Shown here: one piece after another, positions 34,712 to 42,939 of the stretch
How the letters are laid out: each line of letters starts with the position of its first letter
Numbering within the stretch: position 1 is the first letter of the stretch
NCBI RefSeq assembly: GCF_006540305.1
Contig: NZ_BJOR01000001.1
Coordinates: forward strand, 2,728,001-2,792,000
Direction of reading: 5' to 3'
DNA length: 64,000 nt
Source of the DNA: Streptomyces sp. 6-11-2
Lineage (GTDB): Bacteria > Actinomycetota > Actinomycetes > Streptomycetales > Streptomycetaceae
Translations under genes and position numbers: made by a program
The notes under the pieces: generated by a model
Told to the model about the DNA's origin: nothing
The model's input: the letters and a program-made list of their open reading frames with translations, nothing else
The model's database searches: none

Positions 34712-36436
34712 TCACAGGAGATCGAGGTCCAGGTTGGCGATCGCGGCGCGCGCCACCTCACGCCCGCGTTCGGTGAAGTCGCCCTTGCCCGGGTAGCCGA
34801 CGGTGAGCTTGTACAGGTCGCCCCCGGCGGTCGTGTAGTAGAACATCCGCAGCTCGCGCGGCATCGGGTGCGTGCTGTCGTCGGTGGTGTAGACGATCGT
34901 GTTCTCGGCGGCCTTCCTGCCGTGGTACGTCGAATCCTTCGGGTGGGTCGCCGGGTTCTCGGGCATGCCGAACTCGTAGCTGCCGGACTGCTTGTAGGTG
35001 CCGTTGTCGTCGTACATCTGGGCGGCCGCGGAGTCCTTGATGGAGCGTTCCGGCTCCTCGGACTTCCTGAGCAGGCGCAGCCCGACCGTGATGCTGCCGC
35101 TCCAGTCGCTGTAGGTCACCCAGTGCTTCTTGTCGTTCTTCCGGTCCGGCACCTGCCGCTGGTAGTCCTTCGGCACGGCGATCGTCGCCGCGACGTCCTT
35201 CTCGTGGTGGGTCGCCCAGCCCTCGGGCAGCGGGCCCGCGAACGGACGGGCGATCAGGACGTACGCCGTCACCGCGGCCGCGACGACCGCGGCACCGAGT
35301 CCGAGCCACGCCCCGCGCCCGAACCGGAGGCCGCGCGGCCCGCCGGGAGCGCCCTCGGCGTACCGCACCACCTGCGTGGGTGCCGGGGCGGGCGGCGCGG
35401 CGGCCGCCTCCAGCAGGGCGCGGACCCGGGAGGCGGGCGGCCGGTGCGCCGGGTCCTTGTGCAGCAGGCCGGTGATGGCCTCGGCGAGCGGGCCCCGCGC
35501 GGCGGCCGGCGGGGCGGGCGTGGCGTTGAGGACCGACTGGAGGGTGGCCGGGGTGTTGCTGCGGCGGAACGGGGAGACGCCCTCGGTGGTCGCGTACAGG
35601 ACCACGCCGAGCGACCACAGGTCGGAGGCCGGGCCGGGGCGCCGGCCCAGCACCCGTTCCGGCGCGATGTACTCGGGTGAGCCGACGAAGCCGCCGGTGT
35701 CGGTCAGGCTGGTCTCGCCCTCGATCTGGGCGATGCCGAAGTCGGTGAGGACGATCCTCTCGTGCCGGCCGAGCAGGATGTTGTCCGGTTTGACGTCCCG
35801 GTGCAGGATGCCCGCGGCGTGCGCGGCCTCGAGCGCGCCGAGCACCTCCAGGCCCATCCGGGCCGCCTCACGGGCGTCCAGGGTGCCCTCCTGGAGCGCG
35901 GCGCCGAGCGAGCGGCCCTGCACCAGCTCCATCACGATCCACGGCTGCCCGTCGACGACGGCCACGTCGTGGACGTTGACGACCGCGGGGTGGTCGAGCC
36001 GGGCGGCGGCGCGGGCCTCGCGGCGCATGCGCTCGAAGGCGTTGGCACGCTCGCGTTCGGGAAGGTGGTCGGGGACGCGGGGCTCCTTGACGGCGACCTC
36101 GCGGTCCACCGTCTCGTCCTTGGCCCGCCACACGGTCCCCATGCCGCCGTACCCGAGCTTGGCGAGCAGCCGGTAGCGCCCGCCGATCAGCCGGCCGGCG
36201 CCGGGGTCCTGCGTCTGCGCGGGTGCGGTGCCGTGTGGTTCGCCGGCCGCGGTGGCTTGCGGTTGCCCGGGTGCCGTGCCGTGCGGCTGCCCGTCCCCGG
36301 CGCCCGGTGCGGGCGCGGCGTACGGGTTGTGCGGGTGGGGCACCCGCGCCTGCGGGTCCGGCGGTCGCAAGGCGAAAGTCGTCGGATCGTCTGCCCCGTG
36401 CTGGGCGCCCCCGTGGTTGCTCATGGGTCCATCCAT
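34712..36436 (-). CDS. Membrane Ser/Thr protein kinase 1 of five
   Basis: This 574-residue PknB-type kinase has a Pro/Gly-rich start, then a kinase domain at about 80-345: glycine loop LGYGGMG, Lys in VAVKE, HRDVKPDN and DFG, with APE as APER. It is complete and should be active. A Pro/Ala linker leads to one membrane helix (about 390, LGAAVVAAAVTAYVLIA). The extracellular domain of about 160 residues (WATHHEKDVAATIAVPKDY onward) is related to those of its neighbours. It may phosphorylate wall or division proteins in response to an external signal. The ATG at 36436 has GGAGGCGG upstream; an ATG four codons later is possible. It is last of five tandem genes. Confidence 0.9.
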   Translation of the reverse strand: MDGPMSNHGGAQHGADDPTTFALRPPDPQARVPHPHNPYAAPAPGAGDGQPHGTAPGQPQATAAGEPHGTAPAQTQDPGAGRLIGGRYRLLAKLGYGGMGTVWRAKDETVDREVAVKEPRVPDHLPERERANAFERMRREARAAARLDHPAVVNVHDVAVVDGQPWIVMELVQGRSLGAALQEGTLDAREAARMGLEVLGALEAAHAAGILHRDVKPDNILLGRHERIVLTDFGIAQIEGETSLTDTGGFVGSPEYIAPERVLGRRPGPASDLWSLGVVLYATTEGVSPFRRSNTPATLQSVLNATPAPPAAARGPLAEAITGLLHKDPAHRPPASRVRALLEAAAAPPAPAPTQVVRYAEGAPGGPRGLRFGRGAWLGLGAAVVAAAVTAYVLIARPFAGPLPEGWATHHEKDVAATIAVPKDYQRQVPDRKNDKKHWVTYSDWSGSITVGLRLLRKSEEPERSIKDSAAAQMYDDNGTYKQSGSYEFGMPENPATHPKDSTYHGRKAAENTIVYTTDDSTHPMPRELRMFYYTTAGGDLYKLTVGYPGKGDFTERGREVARAAIANLDLDLL

Positions 36437-36493
36437 ATCGCGACCGCCTCCGCCGACTCCAGCAGGGGGCGCATCCGGTCACCGACCCGTGAC

Positions 36494-38152
36494 CTACCGT
36501 GCGTGGAAACTGCCGACCGCGACGTCGAACTGCTCCTTGGCCTCGCGCACCCTGCCGACCGGAGCCGACACCCACACGTCGTACATCCGCCCGTCCTGCT
36601 CCCAGCACAGGTCGTAGGTGTGCCGCGGGCCCTCCGCCGCGCTGAAGCCGTCCCAGGTGAACTCCCACAGGGCGGCCGGGTGTCCGCGGTGGGTTGTGGC
36701 GGTGACCCGGCCGTCGTGGTAGCCGGGGTTGGTGCCCGGTCCCCCCGCGTCGGCGCGGCGCATCGCCGCGAGCGGGCCTCCGCCTCCCGGTTCGGTGACC
36801 TTGACGCCGAGGCGGACGGCCTCCCCGGGCGGCAGGTAGAAGATCCGCTCGCCCTGCGGCTTGCGGGTGAAGCCGTCCGGTACGGCGACGGAGAAGCCGG
36901 CCGCGTCGTGGACCAGGTGGTAACCCGAGGGCGCGGTGGTGTCGTCGACGGCGGGCGGGGCGGCACGGGTGACGGTGACCGTGGAGACCGGTACGGGGAG
37001 CGAACCGGGCGGCGAGCTCGGCGGTGGTGCCGGTGTGGTCGACGGGGAGGCGGTGCCGGCCGGGGTGCTGTCGGAGGTGTGCGGGGCCGAACTCGTCGGC
37101 GTACCACCGCCGTTGTCGCCGCCCCGCATCAGCAGCGCCGCGGCGGACACGCCCGCCCCGGCCGTGGCGGCCACCAGCAGCGCGGCGATCAGCACGTTCC
37201 GGGTGGGGTACCGGGCGGAAGCCGGGGAGGCGTCGGCCGTCGGCGCCGGCCCGGGCGCGTGGGGCGCTACGCGCACGCCGCGCTGCGTCGGCGTGCAGGG
37301 GACCGACAGCTGCGGTGTGCGGCCCGACTCCAGGAAAGCGCGCAGCATCCGCTCCGCCTCGGCCGCCGCCAGCCGCCGGTCCGGATCGCGCTCCAGCAGC
37401 CCGCGTACGACGGGCAGGATCGGCGCGGCCTGCGCGGGCGGCCGGATGTCGTCGAAGACGACCGCGTGCAGAACGCCGCCCAGCGAATCGCGCCGGAACG
37501 GCGACTCGCCGCTCAGGGCGGTGCACAGCAGCGCGCCGAGGGACCACAGGTCGGACTCCGGTCCGGTCCTGGCCCCGGACATCCGCTCCGGCGCGGTGTA
37601 CTCCGGCGAGCCGACGAAGGACCCGGTCTCGGTGAGCGTGGTCGCGCCGGCCATCCGCGCGATGCCGAAGTCGGTGAGGACGATCCGGTCGGTGCCCGGC
37701 TCCACCAGGACGTTGGCGGGCTTGATGTCCCGGTGCAGGACACCGGCGGCGTGCGCCGTGCGCAGCGCGCTCAGCAGGGCGACGCCGATGCGTGCGCCCT
37801 CGGCGGCGTCCACCGGGCCGTGTGCGGCGATCCGGTCGGCCAGCGAGCCACCGTCGATCAACTCCATGACGATGTAGGGGCGTTCGTTCTCCACGACGAC
37901 GTCGTGCACGACGACGATGTGCGGGTGCCGCAACTGGGCGACCGCGCGGGCCTCGCGCAGGGTGCGCTCCCGCTGGAGAGCGGCCTCCTCGGCGGACAGG
38001 GTCTCGTCGAACGCGAGTTCCTTGACCGCGACCCGCCGTTCGAGGAGTTGGTCGGTCGCCCGCCAGACGATGCCCATGCCCCCGCGTCCGAGCCTCGCCT
38101 CCAGGCGGTAACGGCCCGCGATGACACGGAAGTCGTCCCCCTCGATCCCCAT
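36494..38152 (-). CDS. Membrane Ser/Thr protein kinase 2 of five
   Basis: The protein has 552 residues. The kinase domain begins at once (RYRLEARLGRGGMGIVWRA), with Lys in VAVKEL, HRDIKPAN and DFGIAR all intact. After a Pro/Ala-rich linker there is a membrane helix at about 352-374 (LIAALLVAATAGAGVSAAALL). A Thr/Ser/Pro stalk follows, then an extracellular domain with GFSVAVPDGF and a closing WEFTWDGF block. Possible starts are 38152, 38161 and 38164; none has a clear ribosome-binding site, and the most family-like one is used. It ends 57 bp before kinase 1 begins. Confidence 0.9.
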   Translation of the reverse strand: MGIEGDDFRVIAGRYRLEARLGRGGMGIVWRATDQLLERRVAVKELAFDETLSAEEAALQRERTLREARAVAQLRHPHIVVVHDVVVENERPYIVMELIDGGSLADRIAAHGPVDAAEGARIGVALLSALRTAHAAGVLHRDIKPANVLVEPGTDRIVLTDFGIARMAGATTLTETGSFVGSPEYTAPERMSGARTGPESDLWSLGALLCTALSGESPFRRDSLGGVLHAVVFDDIRPPAQAAPILPVVRGLLERDPDRRLAAAEAERMLRAFLESGRTPQLSVPCTPTQRGVRVAPHAPGPAPTADASPASARYPTRNVLIAALLVAATAGAGVSAAALLMRGGDNGGGTPTSSAPHTSDSTPAGTASPSTTPAPPPSSPPGSLPVPVSTVTVTRAAPPAVDDTTAPSGYHLVHDAAGFSVAVPDGFTRKPQGERIFYLPPGEAVRLGVKVTEPGGGGPLAAMRRADAGGPGTNPGYHDGRVTATTHRGHPAALWEFTWDGFSAAEGPRHTYDLCWEQDGRMYDVWVSAPVGRVREAKEQFDVAVGSFHAR

Positions 38153-38226
38153 ACGCCCCATCATGCCGCATCGGCCGAGCGCCCTCCGGGACGACGACCG
38201 GCCAACGACGCGGCCCCCGGCCGGAG

Positions 38227-39858
38227 TCAGCCGGCGGTCGGCTGCCAGCTCTGGAGCACGGTCTGGAACTGCTGCCGCGTCCGCGTCCAGTCCTCCTCCG
38301 GCGCGGACATGTAGATCGCGTATTCGACGCCCTCGCGGGAGAAGTACGTCTCCTCGATGGCGTGGCGCGGGCCGGGGAACGGCATGTCCTTCGCCAGGGC
38401 CGTCCAGCTGTACTCCCACAGGGAGCCCGGGCGGTCGCGGTAGGTGTTCGGCTCCAGGCGCAGCCGCTGGTAGTCGACCAGCCTCTGGAGCTGCTCCTCC
38501 AGGTCGAGTTGGTGCTCGTGACCGGTGGAGAAGTCCGGCGTGTCGTCCACGGCGACGCGGATGAAGTGCTTGCCGCCGTCGGGGGTGTAGTCGACCTGGT
38601 GGGTCGCCTCGTCGAACTCCTGCCGCTGCCAGCTCTTGTCGGGCACGGCGATGCTGAACCCGTAGGGGTCGTGGACGCGCACCCAGCCGTCCGGGAGTCC
38701 GCCCGCGGCGTCGGTGCTCGGGGAGGGTGTGGGGTCCGGCGGAGGCGACTGGGAGGTGCCGGAGTCCTGCCGCCGGTCCTGGTCCCACTTCTGCAGCATC
38801 AGGGCGGTGCCGCCGCCGACGAGCGCGGCGAGCGCCACGATCAGGATCAGGGTGCGCAGGCGGCGTCTGGGTACCGGGGCCGGGGGGTGCTGCTGCACGG
38901 GTCCGGCGGCCGTCTGCGGGGGCACCGGATACGGAGTGGCGGCCGGCGGCCACGACCCCCCGGCGGGATGCGCGGCGGTCTCCGGGAGGAAGACGGTCGC
39001 CTGCGTGGGCACGTACGCCTGCGCGCTGCTCGGTCTGCGGCCCTCGGCGGCCTCGGCGAGCATCTCCTCGGCCTGCGCCGCCTGCGGCCGTTCGGCCGGA
39101 TCCTTGCGCAGCAGGGCGGTGATGACCGGGGCGAGCGGACCGGCGTGCCGCGGCTCGCGCGGCTCCTCGTCGACGACCGCCTGCATGGTGCTCAGCGGCG
39201 AGGTACGGCGGAACGGCGACAGGCCCTCCACCGCCGCGTAGAGCGTGGCACCCAGCGCCCACAGGTCGGAGGCCGGCCCCGGGTCGTGGCCGCGGACCCG
39301 CTCGGGGGCCAGGTAGTCGACCGAGCCGACGACCTCGCCGGTGCGGGTGATGGTGGTGTCGCCCTCTATCTGGGCTATGCCGAAGTCGGTGAGCAGGACG
39401 CGGCCGTCCTCGCCGAGGAGGACGTTGCCGGGCTTGACGTCGCGGTGCAGCACTCCGGCGGCGTGCGCGGCGCGCAGCGCGCGCAGCACCCACAGGCCGA
39501 TCCGGGCGGCCTCCGCCGGGTCCATGCGGTCCCGCTCCTTGAGCGCGTCCGCCAGCGAGCGGCCCTCGACCAGCTCCATCACGATCCACGGGCGGCCGTC
39601 GTGTTCCAGTACGTCGTGCACGGTCACCACCGCGGAGTGGTTGATCCGTGCCGCCGCGCGTGCCTCCGCCCGGGTGCGCGCCAGCAGGACCTCCTGGTCG
39701 CTCTCGGCGACGTAGAGCGCGGCGGTCAACTCCTTGATGGCGACTGCCCGGTGCAGCACCTCGTCGTGCGCGCGCCACACCCGGCCCATGCCGCCGCTGC
39801 CAATGGCGTCGGCGAGCCGGTAGCGGCCCGAGAGGAGCAGGCCCTGCATCTGATTCAC
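38227..39858 (-). CDS. Membrane Ser/Thr protein kinase 3 of five
   Basis: The protein has 543 residues. The kinase domain has IGSGGMGRVWRA, Lys in VAIKEL, HRDVKPGN and DFGIAQ. A linker rich in Pro and Ala leads to a membrane helix near residue 330 (LRTLILIVALAALVGGGTAL). The extracellular domain carries YGFSIAVPDKSW and WEYSWTALAK. The GTG at 39858 has GGGGAA 5 bases upstream and is chosen over the ATG three codons later and the longer open frame. Promoter space of about 150 bp separates it from the pseudokinase gene. Confidence 0.9.
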   Translation of the reverse strand: MNQMQGLLLSGRYRLADAIGSGGMGRVWRAHDEVLHRAVAIKELTAALYVAESDQEVLLARTRAEARAAARINHSAVVTVHDVLEHDGRPWIVMELVEGRSLADALKERDRMDPAEAARIGLWVLRALRAAHAAGVLHRDVKPGNVLLGEDGRVLLTDFGIAQIEGDTTITRTGEVVGSVDYLAPERVRGHDPGPASDLWALGATLYAAVEGLSPFRRTSPLSTMQAVVDEEPREPRHAGPLAPVITALLRKDPAERPQAAQAEEMLAEAAEGRRPSSAQAYVPTQATVFLPETAAHPAGGSWPPAATPYPVPPQTAAGPVQQHPPAPVPRRRLRTLILIVALAALVGGGTALMLQKWDQDRRQDSGTSQSPPPDPTPSPSTDAAGGLPDGWVRVHDPYGFSIAVPDKSWQRQEFDEATHQVDYTPDGGKHFIRVAVDDTPDFSTGHEHQLDLEEQLQRLVDYQRLRLEPNTYRDRPGSLWEYSWTALAKDMPFPGPRHAIEETYFSREGVEYAIYMSAPEEDWTRTRQQFQTVLQSWQPTAG

Positions 39859-40009
39859 GTTTCCCCGCAGTGGTCTTGACAGGCTCAGCGTATGGACCAG
39901 CACGCCTGCTGGGAACCGGCGGGGTCCCAGGAAAGCCTCACTGTGACGGTTGTCGCTCCCCGGAGTGTGCGGTTCGGGCGGTTCCGGCGGTTCGGGTGGT
40001 TCCGGCGCT

Positions 40010-42763
40010 TCAGCCGGTGTACCGGTACGTCGCCGAAGCCTGCTCGTACAGCGTGGTCACCCGGTCCCGCTGGGCCTCGGGTCCCCGTACCTGCACCACG
40101 TGGTACTTGCCGTCGATCAGGGTGGCCAGGTTGCGCACGTACAGCTGCCGCCCGCTCGCGTCCGTCCAGGTGAACTGCCCCTCGGCCAGGGTCCGTCCGC
40201 CGACCTGGGTGGTCCGCAGGCCCGAGGAGGTGGCCCAGCTGGAGTCCCGATAGGCCTGCAACTCGCCCTCCTCCTCCCGCTGGTACGCCATCGGGTCGCC
40301 GCCGAACTCGGCCGCGGTGTCCCGTCCGGGCACCACGATCAGCTCGAACGCGCCCTGGGAATAGATCACTTGGCCCAACCCGTTGCCGGGCGTACGGGCC
40401 CAGTTCTTGGCCACGGCGATCTGGAAACCGGCCGGATCCTCGCGCAGCGTGAAGCCGTCGGCGACGTCCGGCGCGGTCGTCTGCGCCTCGGCCGAGCCGG
40501 CGGTCTTCGAAGGGCTGTTGTTCGCCGCGGAGGAGCTCTGGCCGGGTTGTGGGGCGCCGCTCCCGCCGTCGTCGCCCGAGTGCGCCGGGGCGGGGCTCGC
40601 CTCGCCGGCGGTTCCGGTGCGGTCGCCGCCCGCCGCGCCGCCGCGGTCTGCCTTCGGCATGAACAGCATCGCGTAGGCGACGGCGGCGGCCATCAGAAGC
40701 AGGGTGAGCAGGAGCAGCGTGCGGCCCAGGCGCCGCGGCGAACCCGTGTGCCGCTTGTGCCGTCCGTGCGGGGCAGGCAGCCCGGCGCGCCGCCTGCGCA
40801 CCAGCTCGCCGCGGCGCCGTACGACGGGCAGCCTGCTGGGATCGGCGGGCGGGGCGGCGATGACGTGCGCGCCGGCCTCCGGCTCGGGCGCGGAGCGCAC
40901 CAGCGAGCGCAGCCAGCCGCGCAGCTCCTCGAAGTCGAGTCGCTCGGTGGGGTCCTGACGCAGCAGCGACTCCACGACCGGGCGCAGCGGTCCGCACTCC
41001 TCCGCGTACGCGGGCGGCTCGGCGCACACCATCTGCACCAGCTCGGCGGTCGACTCCTCCGGGTAGGGCGCGTGGCCCTGCACGGCTCTGAAGAGCAGTG
41101 CCCCCAGTGCCCACAGGTCGGTCGCCGGGCCGATGGGCGCGGCCAGCTGCCAGTTCTCGTGCACGGGCCCGGCCTGCTCCGGCGCCCACCGCTCGGTCAC
41201 CGGCCCGACCACGGCCGTCCGCGCCTGCCGCGCCCGCTCGGCGGCCAGCGCGGTGGCGGGCCCCCGCCGCACGGGACCGCCGGCGGCCGGATCGCCCCAA
41301 CGGGCCGGCACGCGCCCGGCATCATCCGCCGCGCCCGCGCCGGGCTCGGCCCGGCCTTGTGCGGGCACCACGTACCCGCCGCCCGAAGTGCCGTGACCGG
41401 CGACCGGGCCGCCGTGGCCCGGGCCTGCGACGCCGTGGTCCGGTGCCGGGCCGGGGGTGGTTCCGGGTCCGAGAGCGGGCGTGGCTCCCAGTCCTGTGGT
41501 GCGGGCCGGGTGCGGGCCGGGTTCGTCGGTGGGGCGGTCGGGGGACGCGGGTGGGAGCGCCCTGCTCGCTCCGGGGTGCGGGGCGGTGCCGTTCCGGGCG
41601 GGGGCCCGGACACCGTAGGGGTCGGCGATCTGGCCCGGAGGGGTGGCGGTTCCGGCGGCCCGGGGCTCGCCCTCGACGGGTGTGCGGGCGCCGGGAAGTT
41701 CGGCGCGTGCGCTCTGCTGTGCCTCCTGCACCCGGGCTGCCGCCCGCGCGCCGGCGCGGTAGGCGGCGATCGCCCCGGCCCGCGCCGCCCTGATGTCCCC
41801 ACCGGTCCGAGGCGTCCGCAGCGCGGGCGCGCCCGGCGCACCGGGCCCCGCGTCCGGGCCCGGCAGTGGCAGCGGCCCGGCCGTCCGCGCCTCGATCGCG
41901 GCCCGCCGCGCGGCCTCGGGATCCGCCGACGGAGTGCCGGCGCCGCCCCCGAAACCGCCCGGGCCGCCCCCGGAACCGCCGAAGCCGCCCGCGACCTCGG
42001 TGGATCCGCCGAAGCCCGCCGCACCGGCCGAGGCGCCGAGGACCGTGGAACCGCCCAGGGTGCCGGACACGCCGTCAGGATCGTTCTCGACCCCGGTGTC
42101 CCCGGTGTCCTGGACCGGGACCGGGTCGTACCCGCACAAAACCTCCTCCGCCGCGCCGACCGCGAGGCCGGTCAGCATCACGCGGCCGTCGTCGCAGACG
42201 AGGACCGTGCGGGCGGTGATGTTGCGGTGCACCCAGCCGTGGGCGTGCAGCACGCGCAGCGCCGTGAGGATGTCGGAGGCGACCTCGGCCGCCCGGTACG
42301 GCGTCAGCGGCTTCTCGGCGAGCAGTGCGGCCAGCGGCCGCGCGGCCACCAGTTCACTGACGACCCACAGCGAGCCGCCCTCCGCGAACACGTCGAAGAC
42401 CTGGTCGAGCCGGGGATGGTCGGGGATCCGCGCCGCTGCCTGCGCGGCCTCGACCGCCCGCCGCACCGCCGGATCGGTGGGCCGCCGCGTCGCCCCACGG
42501 GCGCCACGGGCCTCGCCCGCCGTACGCCCGGTACGGGCCGGCCCCCGCCGGGAGGCTCCGTCGCGCGCGGTGAAGCCGTCGGGCAGCCCGTCGGCGTCGA
42601 GCACCTCGGCCTCGACCACTTCCGGCAACGGCACCTGCCGGAGCAGGACTTCCTGCCCGCTGTAGGTGTCGAAGGCCCGGGTCTCGGTCAGTTCGTACTC
42701 GTCGGACGGAGGCAGCGGCAGGCGGTAGCGGTCGGCGAGAACCCGGCCCGCATAGTCGTCCAC
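40010..42763 (-). CDS. Membrane pseudokinase, member 4 of the kinase array
   Basis: The protein has 917 residues, far longer than its neighbours. Kinase homology is clear (RPLAALLAEKPLTPYRAAEVASDIL, then VLHAHGWVHRN), but every catalytic residue is changed. There is no glycine loop, the VAVK position reads VLLRQV, HRD is HRN and DFG is LTG. About 300 residues of Pro/Ala/Gly low complexity (roughly 215-520) replace the activation segment before the fold resumes at ATDLWALGALLFRAV. One membrane helix follows (about 685, LLLLTLLLMAAAVAYAML) and an extracellular domain with GFQIAVAKNW. It probably binds and regulates other kinases rather than phosphorylating. The GTG has a strong GGGGGAGG. Confidence 0.85.
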   Translation of the reverse strand: MDDYAGRVLADRYRLPLPPSDEYELTETRAFDTYSGQEVLLRQVPLPEVVEAEVLDADGLPDGFTARDGASRRGPARTGRTAGEARGARGATRRPTDPAVRRAVEAAQAAARIPDHPRLDQVFDVFAEGGSLWVVSELVAARPLAALLAEKPLTPYRAAEVASDILTALRVLHAHGWVHRNITARTVLVCDDGRVMLTGLAVGAAEEVLCGYDPVPVQDTGDTGVENDPDGVSGTLGGSTVLGASAGAAGFGGSTEVAGGFGGSGGGPGGFGGGAGTPSADPEAARRAAIEARTAGPLPLPGPDAGPGAPGAPALRTPRTGGDIRAARAGAIAAYRAGARAAARVQEAQQSARAELPGARTPVEGEPRAAGTATPPGQIADPYGVRAPARNGTAPHPGASRALPPASPDRPTDEPGPHPARTTGLGATPALGPGTTPGPAPDHGVAGPGHGGPVAGHGTSGGGYVVPAQGRAEPGAGAADDAGRVPARWGDPAAGGPVRRGPATALAAERARQARTAVVGPVTERWAPEQAGPVHENWQLAAPIGPATDLWALGALLFRAVQGHAPYPEESTAELVQMVCAEPPAYAEECGPLRPVVESLLRQDPTERLDFEELRGWLRSLVRSAPEPEAGAHVIAAPPADPSRLPVVRRRGELVRRRRAGLPAPHGRHKRHTGSPRRLGRTLLLLTLLLMAAAVAYAMLFMPKADRGGAAGGDRTGTAGEASPAPAHSGDDGGSGAPQPGQSSSAANNSPSKTAGSAEAQTTAPDVADGFTLREDPAGFQIAVAKNWARTPGNGLGQVIYSQGAFELIVVPGRDTAAEFGGDPMAYQREEEGELQAYRDSSWATSSGLRTTQVGGRTLAEGQFTWTDASGRQLYVRNLATLIDGKYHVVQVRGPEAQRDRVTTLYEQASATYRYTG

Positions 42764-42939
42764 ATTGCCTCCCCCGGCCGCACGGTCGGTCAATTCCGTT
42801 CGCCACGCGTCCCGTTCCCGATGCTTACGGTCCGCAACCACTCACGATACGTGCCGGAGGCAACTCGCAAAGTCGGGATGCCGGATCTCGCACGCCGAAC
42901 CGTGAACCCCGGCGACGGACGGTGGGACCGATCCGCTCG

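Noticed and set aside
36494..39778. 1094-codon leftward frame fusing two kinases
   Set aside because: The first half is an off-frame reading of kinase 3; the true kinase 2 starts at about 38152.
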